From NCBI RefSeq assembly GCF_946479605.1, contig NZ_CAMLGT010000004.1:1-45007 (forward strand): 45,007 bases of DNA. The letters run 5' to 3'. This DNA comes from an uncultured Lacibacter sp. (lineage in GTDB: Bacteria > Bacteroidota > Bacteroidia > Chitinophagales > Chitinophagaceae). Numbering within the stretch: the stretch's first letter is position 1; each line of letters starts with the position of its first letter. A program made the position numbers and the translations under genes. The notes beneath the pieces are model-generated. The model searched no databases and was not told the origin of the DNA. It was given only the letters and a program-made list of their open reading frames with translations. Of this stretch, positions 39,981-45,007 are shown piece by piece.

Positions 39981-41494
39981 GAAATCAATACTTCACCCGT
40001 CATTTCAACCGGAACGGGTAGACCCATTATGGTTAAAATGCTTGGTGCAATATCTCCCAATTTACCGGGCTTTACCGTTCCTTTCCATGAACGGTCGATC
40101 ACAAACAACGGCACCGGATTTAAGGTATGTGCGGTGTTGGGTGTACCATCTTCATTGATCATGAAATCTGCATTGCCATGATCGGCCGTAAGAAACACGG
40201 TGTACCCATGATCCAATGCAGCGGTTACCACTCGTTTTACACAGGCATCTACCGTTTCAACAGCTTTAATAGCAGCACTGAACACGCCGGTATGTCCCAC
40301 CATATCAGCATTGGCATAATTCAGGCAAATAAAATCGGCGGTTTCATCCTGTATTTCCGGCACAATAGCATCGGTTACTTCTATTGCACTCATTTCAGGT
40401 TGCAGATCATACGTAGCCACTTTTGGCGATGGAATCATAATACGTTTTTCACCTTCAAATGGCTTTTCACGCCCACCGCTGAAGAAGAAACTTACATGCG
40501 GATATTTTTCGGTTTCAGCAATACGGATCTGTGTGCGTCCGTGCTGTTCCAATACTTCACCCAATGTTTTTGAAAGGTTATCTGTAGCAAAAATGACGTG
40601 TACGTTTTTGTATGTTTTATCATACTCCGTCATGGTGGTGTAATGCAGGTTTAGTTTTTTCATACCAAACTCCGGCATGTCCTGCTGTGTTAACACCTGG
40701 GTAATTTCACGGCAACGATCAGTACGGAAATTGAAACAGATCACCGCATCATCTTCTTTAATTGTTCCACTGGAAACAGTTGCATTAATAATGGGTTTTA
40801 AGAACTCATCTGTAACATTGTTGCTGTAAGATGCTTCAACTGCTTTCAACACATCATCAGCTTTTTCGCCAACACCATTTACCAACGCATCGTAGGCCAG
40901 TTTTACACGCTCCCATCGTTTGTCTCGGTCCATAGCATAATACCTTCCGGTAATACTAGCAATAACACCAGTGGTTTCTGTTAAGTGCTTTTGAAGATTG
41001 GTGAGATAACCAAGCCCGCTTTTAGGATCGGTATCCCGGCCATCAGTAAAGGCATGAATCAATACGTTTGTTAATCCTTTTTCTTTACACAAACTGGTGA
41101 TTGCTTTCAAATGACTGGTGTGGGAATGTACACCACCATCACTTACCAAACCGATGATATGAAGGGTTTTATTGTTTTTCAGAGCATGATCAATACTGTC
41201 ATTCAGGGCTTTGTTGGCTGCAAATTCACCACTTCTTACAGCTACATGAATACGCTGGAGTTCCTGGTACACAATGCGGCCGGCACCAAGGTTCAGGTGG
41301 CCAACTTCACTGTTTCCCATCTGCCCGTCGGGCAGCCCAACTGCTTCGCCACAGGTGGTTAAAGTGGTATTAGGGTACTGGCTGTAAAGACTTTTTACAA
41401 ATGGGGCATTGGCATTTTGGATGGCATCTGCAGAAAGTGTTGGTCCCAGTCCCCATCCGTCCATTATTACTAGAATTGCTTTTTTCTTTGTCAT
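39977..41494 (-). CDS. gpmI: 2,3-bisphosphoglycerate-independent phosphoglycerate mutase
   Basis: GpmI interconverts 3- and 2-phosphoglycerate in glycolysis, needing manganese. The 505-residue protein has the alkaline-phosphatase-like start LVIMDGWGLG (Asp12), the phosphoserine site NSEVGHLNLGAG (Ser62), HAFTDGRDTDPKSGLGY and the C-terminal metal ligands NYANADMVGHTG and TADHGNAD. All are present. A -7 box TAATTTTG on the minus strand (41507-41500) ends five bases before the ATG, so the message may be leaderless. The stop overlaps the next gene by four bases, an odd link between a glycolytic gene and an iron-type uptake unit. Confidence 0.97.
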   Translation of the reverse strand: MTKKKAILVIMDGWGLGPTLSADAIQNANAPFVKSLYSQYPNTTLTTCGEAVGLPDGQMGNSEVGHLNLGAGRIVYQELQRIHVAVRSGEFAANKALNDSIDHALKNNKTLHIIGLVSDGGVHSHTSHLKAITSLCKEKGLTNVLIHAFTDGRDTDPKSGLGYLTNLQKHLTETTGVIASITGRYYAMDRDKRWERVKLAYDALVNGVGEKADDVLKAVEASYSNNVTDEFLKPIINATVSSGTIKEDDAVICFNFRTDRCREITQVLTQQDMPEFGMKKLNLHYTTMTEYDKTYKNVHVIFATDNLSKTLGEVLEQHGRTQIRIAETEKYPHVSFFFSGGREKPFEGEKRIMIPSPKVATYDLQPEMSAIEVTDAIVPEIQDETADFICLNYANADMVGHTGVFSAAIKAVETVDACVKRVVTAALDHGYTVFLTADHGNADFMINEDGTPNTAHTLNPVPLFVIDRSWKGTVKPGKLGDIAPSILTIMGLPVPVEMTGEVLIS

Positions 41495-41499
41495 ACCGC

Positions 41500-41507
41500 C
41501 AAAATTA
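41500..41507 (-). promoter_or_regulatory. -7 element directly before gpmI
   Basis: On the minus strand the bases read TAATTTTG, an exact TAnnTTTG, and end five bases before the gpmI ATG. If used, transcription would start at or within one or two bases of the start codon. Confidence 0.55.
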
Positions 41508-41624
41508 CTTTATTTGAGTCAAAATCATTTGATTACGAAACCTGACAACGAACAGTCCACTTTATGCGTCTGAATAGTGTTTTTGTGGCATGTTTTTCGT
41601 TATACATCAATAAAATCTTGCGGT

Positions 41625-42014
41625 ATGAAAACAAAATACCTTTTACAAACAACCATCCTGTTTTTTCTGTCTGTGTTCCTTGTGTCCTTTACACAGAAGG
41701 ATGATATTGTGACGGCGCTTAAAACCGGTAATGTTGAAAAAATGTCGAAGTATTTCGATAACACGATTGACGTATCTGTACCTGGCAAAAGCAACTCCTT
41801 CAGCAAAGGTCAGGCGGAGCTGGTGATCAAGGATTTCTTTAATCTGAATAAAGTCCGTGCTTTTGAATTACAGCACTCAGGCAGCAACCCATCCTCCAAC
41901 TTTATCATTGGCACATTAACAACTGCCGGTGGTACTTACCGTACAACGGTTTATATGCGTACCAAAGGTGATAAGCAGTTGATACAGGGTGTTGAGTTTG
42001 AACAAAAGAATTAA
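41625..42014 (+). CDS. DUF4783 family secreted protein
   Basis: A 129-residue protein starting MKTKYLLQTTILFFLSVFLVSFTQK, a signal peptide, followed by DDIVTALKTGNVEKMSKYFDNTIDVSVPGKSNSFSKGQAE. This is the DUF4783 pattern, a small NTF2-like fold found across Bacteroidota. The ATG at 41625 is chosen because it opens the signal peptide; the open frame upstream to 41577 does not. It is divergent from gpmI and followed by a terminator. Function is unknown; the NTF2-like fold would fit a binding role in the periplasm. Confidence 0.85.
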   Translation: MKTKYLLQTTILFFLSVFLVSFTQKDDIVTALKTGNVEKMSKYFDNTIDVSVPGKSNSFSKGQAELVIKDFFNLNKVRAFELQHSGSNPSSNFIIGTLTTAGGTYRTTVYMRTKGDKQLIQGVEFEQKN

Positions 42015-42047
42015 TTACAAAGCAAATTGGGAAGATAAGCACATGAG

Positions 42048-42074
42048 GCCCTCCGGTTGGCGGAGGGCTTTTTT
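42048..42074 (+). terminator. intrinsic terminator after the DUF4783 gene
   Basis: GCCCTCCG (42048-42055) pairs with CGGAGGGC (42061-42068) across GTTGG and is followed by TTTTTT. It ends the single-gene DUF4783 unit. Confidence 0.9.
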
Positions 42075-42101
42075 ATGCATAAGCATAAACCATGATTCCA
42101 T

Positions 42102-42109
42102 TAGTTTTG
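42102..42109 (+). promoter_or_regulatory. -7 element directly before nadC
   Basis: TAGTTTTG, an exact TAnnTTTG, ends only four bases before the nadC ATG at 42114. Together with gpmI this suggests leaderless transcripts. Confidence 0.55.
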
Positions 42110-42113
42110 TGGC

Positions 42114-42974
42114 ATGGTAGCAAATTACGATGAGCTGCTGCAGCAACTCATTGCTTCGGCATTAAAAGAAGATATTGGTGAAGGCGATCATTCAACACTC
42201 AGTTCAATTTCACCTGAAGCAAAGGGTAAGGCTGTATTGAAAATTAAAGAAGCAGGTGTGCTTGCCGGTATGAAGGTGGCCGAAGCTATCTTTCGTTTTC
42301 AGCAGCCCGATATCGTTTTTCATCCATACAAAAAAGATGGCGATACAATGCAGCCCGGTGAAACGGCGTTTGATGTAGAAGCAAATGTGCATACCATTTT
42401 GCAATGCGAGCGGCTCGTGTTGAATTGTATGCAACGAATGAGTGGCATTGCCACACTTACAAAAACCTATTCTGATAAACTGAAAGGCTATAAAACACGT
42501 ATACTCGATACACGTAAAACGACTCCTAATTTCCGTTTGCTGGAAAAAGAAGCAGTGGCAATAGGAGGCGGTTATAATCACAGGTTTGCTTTATATGATA
42601 TGATCATGCTGAAGGATAATCATATTGATTACTGTGGGAGTATAGAAGCTGCTGTTGAGAAAGCCTGGAATTATGTACAGACTGTAAAACCGGGATTGAA
42701 AATAGAAGTGGAAACACGAAACCTTGATGATGTAAAGCGTGTGCTTGTAACCGGTAAAGCCAACCGTATTATGCTTGATAATTTTACGCCTGAGCAGGTA
42801 AAAGAGGCCATTGCATTAATTAACGGTAAGGTTGAAACCGAAGCAAGTGGCGGTATTAACCTGAACAATATTGAAACTTTTGCATCTACCGGTGTTGACT
42901 TTATAAGTGTGGGTGCATTAATACATCAGGCCCGCAGCCTTGATCTGAGTTTAAAAGCTGTTATTGAACGTTAA
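42114..42974 (+). CDS. nadC: nicotinate-nucleotide pyrophosphorylase (carboxylating)
   Basis: NadC makes nicotinate mononucleotide from quinolinate and PRPP in NAD synthesis. The 286-residue protein has the expected LKEDIGEGDHST start, LVLNCMQRMSGIATLT, RILDTRKTTPNFRLLEKEAVAIGGGYNHRFALYDMIMLKDNHI in the active site, and EVETRNLDDV plus EASGGINLNNI in the barrel strands. All key basic residues are visible. It begins just after a terminator and is followed at 11 bases by the SUI1-type gene, so the two probably share a transcript. Confidence 0.97.
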   Translation: MVANYDELLQQLIASALKEDIGEGDHSTLSSISPEAKGKAVLKIKEAGVLAGMKVAEAIFRFQQPDIVFHPYKKDGDTMQPGETAFDVEANVHTILQCERLVLNCMQRMSGIATLTKTYSDKLKGYKTRILDTRKTTPNFRLLEKEAVAIGGGYNHRFALYDMIMLKDNHIDYCGSIEAAVEKAWNYVQTVKPGLKIEVETRNLDDVKRVLVTGKANRIMLDNFTPEQVKEAIALINGKVETEASGGINLNNIETFASTGVDFISVGALIHQARSLDLSLKAVIER

Positions 42975-42984
42975 CAATAAAGCC

Positions 42985-43332
42985 ATGAGTAAGAAAAATA
43001 AACCCGACAACAGGGGATTTGTATTCAGTACTGATCCTGATTTCCGTTTTGAGGAACAAGAACGTGAACAACAGGATACATTAGCTCCGGCACAGCAAAA
43101 CCTGCGGGTGAAACTTGAAACCAAACATCGTGCAGGGAAAACAGTAACATTGGTTGATGGTTTTGTTGGCACTGATGATGATGCTGAAAAGCTGGGTAAG
43201 CAGTTGAAAAACTTTTGTGGTACAGGCGGCTCGGTAAAAGATGGCGAAATTATTGTGCAGGGCGATCAGCGGGACAGAGTGCTGCAATTTCTGTTGAAGA
43301 ACGGCTACAGCAAAACAAAAAAATCGGGATAG
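42985..43332 (+). CDS. SUI1/eIF1-like translation factor (YciH family)
   Basis: A 115-residue protein. The C-terminal half (about 45-112) is the SUI1 fold, with VTLVDGFVGTDDDAEKLGKQLKN and GTGGSVKDGEIIVQGDQRDRVLQFL matching the bacterial YciH pattern GGTVKDGxIxxQGD. The first 40 residues are charged and probably flexible. It may influence start-site fidelity; the bacterial role is not settled. The ATG at 42985 is used (an in-frame TTG at 42964 overlaps nadC). It lies 11 bases after nadC. Confidence 0.92.
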   Translation: MSKKNKPDNRGFVFSTDPDFRFEEQEREQQDTLAPAQQNLRVKLETKHRAGKTVTLVDGFVGTDDDAEKLGKQLKNFCGTGGSVKDGEIIVQGDQRDRVLQFLLKNGYSKTKKSG

Positions 43333-43404
43333 CCGTTTGCAGCAATTCCATCAAATCAGGTATTTTTACATTAACCAACATACTATCATTAAACCAACTA
43401 ACCC

Positions 43405-43653
43405 GTGTTGTCATTTATCCTTTTAGGCGCATACACTGCAAGACTTGAGCTCTTCAAGTTTTTCTTCTTTCTCTCATTTGGGGCATTGATCTGGAGCTTT
43501 TTCCTGTTTTACGATGCTTCCGGTTCAAGCAGCCGCCGCCGTAAGAAAAAGAGAGCGATCATCTTAATGGTGGTTTCTTCTGTGTTGGTAGCAGGCATGT
43601 CTGTTACATGGCTCATGAGTAAAACCAATATCGGCTGGTGGTTTGATAAATAA
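43405..43653 (+). CDS. small two-helix membrane protein
   Basis: An 82-residue protein starting at GTG (MLSFILLGAYTARLELFKF). Two hydrophobic segments (about 15-35, LFKFFFFLSFGALIWSFFLFY, and 51-70, AIILMVVSSVLVAGMSVTWLM) flank a strongly basic loop (SSSRRRKKKR). The basic loop should lie in the cytoplasm, leaving both ends outside. Function is unknown; the size and charge pattern are those of a genuine small membrane protein. It follows the SUI1-type gene by 72 bases on the same strand. No ATG is available, so the start is uncertain by a few codons. Confidence 0.6.
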   Translation: MLSFILLGAYTARLELFKFFFFLSFGALIWSFFLFYDASGSSSRRRKKKRAIILMVVSSVLVAGMSVTWLMSKTNIGWWFDK

Positions 43654-43682
43654 CAGAGTGAGCTGCGTTCGCTTATGTGATG

Positions 43683-43919
43683 TTACTCTTCTGTAGTTTC
43701 ATCGCTGTTCATGAAAAAACTTAATGCGCCGCTCGGACATTTACGTATTTGTTCGATAATTCTTTCAGTACTGGAACCTGTTGGTTCAATCCACGGCCGC
43801 AACTTAGGGTTAAACACTTCTTTTAAGCCTTTCCAGCAAAGCGTAGAATGAATGCATACATCAGGTTTCCATACGATTGTTACTTCACCGTTTGTGTATT
43901 TATGAGTTGACTTAGGCAT
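43683..43919 (-). CDS. (4Fe-4S) mono-cluster protein, YjdI-like
   Basis: A 78-residue ferredoxin-like protein of the YjdI/Fer4_19 family. Probable cluster ligands are Cys22, His24 and Cys28 (DVCIHSTLCWKGL) and Cys61 (KCPSGAL), a Cys3His set typical for the family. The segment RPWIEPTGSS between them is also conserved. It may carry electrons or store a cluster; the partner is unknown. It is convergent with the small membrane protein and divergent from apaG, with 77 bases between starts. Confidence 0.9.
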   Translation of the reverse strand: MPKSTHKYTNGEVTIVWKPDVCIHSTLCWKGLKEVFNPKLRPWIEPTGSSTERIIEQIRKCPSGALSFFMNSDETTEE

Positions 43920-43996
43920 AACCTTTGTTTTTTATATTCTCAGAACGAATAGCTGTATTTCTGTGAATTTCGATTATTTTTATAGCAAATTACAAT

Positions 43997-44383
43997 ATGG
44001 TTTTCAAAATTTCAGAAGGCGTTAAGGTAAGTGTGGAAACATACTACCAACCGGAGTACAGCGATCCGGTTGCTGCTGAATTTATGTTTGCATACCGTAT
44101 TACCATTGAAAACAATAATACGTTCCCGGTTAAATTGTTGCAACGCCACTGGAATATTTTCGACAGTAACGGTTCTTATAAGGAATTAGATGGCGATGGA
44201 GTAGTGGGGGTGCAGCCTGTTATTCTTCCAGGTGATCAATACCAGTATGTGAGTGGCTGCAACCTGAAAACTGATATGGGAAAGATGGAAGGCAATTACA
44301 CGATGGAAAACCTTCATGCAAAAAAGCAATTTAAAGTAAACATTCCCATGTTTGAGATGATTGCTCCTTTCAAGGTTAATTAG
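43997..44383 (+). CDS. apaG: ApaG family protein
   Basis: A 128-residue single-domain protein with the immunoglobulin-like ApaG fold: VSVETYYQPEYSDPVAAEFMFAYRITIENNNTFPVKLLQRHW, then FDSNGSYKELDGDGVVGVQPVILPGDQYQYVSGC and the closing strand YTMENLHAKKQFKVNIPMFEM. The conserved glycine-rich GDGVVGVQP loop is intact. The family is linked to diadenosine tetraphosphate and magnesium/cobalt phenotypes in enterobacteria; its molecular role is unclear. It stands alone with the desaturase gene 96 bases downstream. Confidence 0.93.
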   Translation: MVFKISEGVKVSVETYYQPEYSDPVAAEFMFAYRITIENNNTFPVKLLQRHWNIFDSNGSYKELDGDGVVGVQPVILPGDQYQYVSGCNLKTDMGKMEGNYTMENLHAKKQFKVNIPMFEMIAPFKVN

Positions 44384-44478
44384 TTTCCTGTAAAGCTTTG
44401 TTATTATCGCTCGTTAAAACGGGTTTACTGGTCGATAAACGTTATCTTCACGCACTGTCGTAGTCGTTTTGATTTAAA

Positions 44479-45007
44479 ATGACAGTAATTCAGCAAGTGG
44501 CCAAAGTCTCGTTTAATAATTCCAGTGCAGTTTTCTTTGCAGATCTCAAGCAATCAGTAGAACAATATTTTGCTCAGGCATCCATCAGAAAAACAGGTAA
44601 TTTTAAATTGTACCTGAAAACAATTGTACTTATTCCGTCAGCAATTCTCATTTACACGTTGTTGTTAACCGTTTCAATGCCGGTATGGGCAGCATTAGTG
44701 TTGTGTGCTTTGTTGGGCTTTGCATCTGCCAGTATAGGATTTAATGTGATGCACGATGCCTGTCATGGAAGTTACAGTCGTAAAAAATGGGTAAACACAA
44801 TCTTAGGTTACTCCATCAATGCTTTAGGTGGCAATGCTTTTATCTGGAAATTTAAACACAACATTATTCACCATACCTATACCAATGTAGATGGAATGGA
44901 TGATGATATTGCACGTAGCCCCTTACTGCGCCAATGCAGCACGCAGGTATGGAAACCTGCACACAAGTACCAGCATTTTTATGTGGTTTTTCTGTATGCG
45001 ATTTCAT
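44479..45007 (+). CDS. membrane fatty-acid desaturase, 3' end outside window
   Basis: The first 176 codons of a membrane-bound fatty-acid desaturase (acyl-CoA/linoleoyl-CoA type). It begins MTVIQQVAKVSFNNSSAVFF. A hydrophobic pair of helices (about 50-95) is followed by the first histidine box HDACH (in NVMHDACHGSYS) and the second, HNIIHH (in KFKHNIIHHTYTN). The third box lies beyond the window edge. It would introduce a double bond into membrane acyl chains using oxygen. A -7-like TATCTTCA (44443-44450) lies 28 bases upstream of the ATG. Confidence 0.9.
   Translation, partial: MTVIQQVAKVSFNNSSAVFFADLKQSVEQYFAQASIRKTGNFKLYLKTIVLIPSAILIYTLLLTVSMPVWAALVLCALLGFASASIGFNVMHDACHGSYSRKKWVNTILGYSINALGGNAFIWKFKHNIIHHTYTNVDGMDDDIARSPLLRQCSTQVWKPAHKYQHFYVVFLYAIS

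Noticed and set aside
42964..42984. TTG start for the SUI1-type gene inside nadC
   Set aside because: The ATG at 42985 gives the normal charged N-terminus; the added residues are only nadC sequence in another frame.
1..45007. CRISPR arrays, tRNA or rRNA genes, insertion sequences or prophage
   Set aside because: No regularly spaced repeats, no cloverleaf or rRNA signatures, and no transposase, integrase or phage proteins were seen on either strand.

Overview
The window looks like chromosomal DNA from a Bacteroidota bacterium, most probably family Chitinophagaceae. The evidence is a complete gldKLMN type IX secretion/gliding core, several TonB-dependent receptors, lineage families such as DUF4271, DUF4783, DUF6089 and DUF6580, and promoters with the Bacteroidota -7 element TAnnTTTG. 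Start regions are A-rich and mostly lack Shine-Dalgarno sequences. I see no rRNA, tRNA, CRISPR array, prophage or insertion sequence.

Left part, 1-9.1 kb (all minus strand): a cobalamin regulon with two cobalamin riboswitches. The first precedes nrdB-nrdA, a B12-independent class I ribonucleotide reductase of eukaryote-like type. These are followed, after a strong hairpin, by a tight cluster: a BtuF-like cobalamin-binding protein without signal peptide, two small cysteine-rich CWC proteins (one fused to DUF5522) and cobU. The second riboswitch precedes a BtuB-like TonB-dependent receptor and a DUF6580 membrane protein. Together these genes would scavenge and finish cobalamin when it is scarce, and supply a reductase that needs none. 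Between the first aptamer and nrdB lies an unannotated 24-codon leader ORF with a strong Shine-Dalgarno placed in the likely kissing-loop hairpin. Both riboswitches carry an intergenic inverted-repeat element in a peripheral arm.

Middle part, 9.3-26.9 kb: a DUF6089 barrel, a QueD/PTPS-family enzyme, a second TonB-dependent receptor, an APC amino-acid permease, a TolC plus membrane-fusion pair without its pump, gpsA, small unknown membrane proteins (one of 35 residues), hemW, a BamA/TamA-like outer-membrane protein, DUF4271, hemD and a DUF255 thioredoxin-fold protein.

Right part, 27-45 kb: gldK-gldL-gldM-gldN; convergent uvrC with a lipoprotein gene; an ECF sigma factor with a downstream protein that joins a cytoplasmic head, one membrane helix, a long linker and a beta-barrel-like domain; gpmI followed by a small membrane protein, a haem/iron-type TonB receptor and a PepSY-like protein; then DUF4783, nadC, a SUI1-type factor, a small membrane protein, a YjdI-like [4Fe-4S] protein, apaG and the start of a fatty-acid desaturase cut by the window end.
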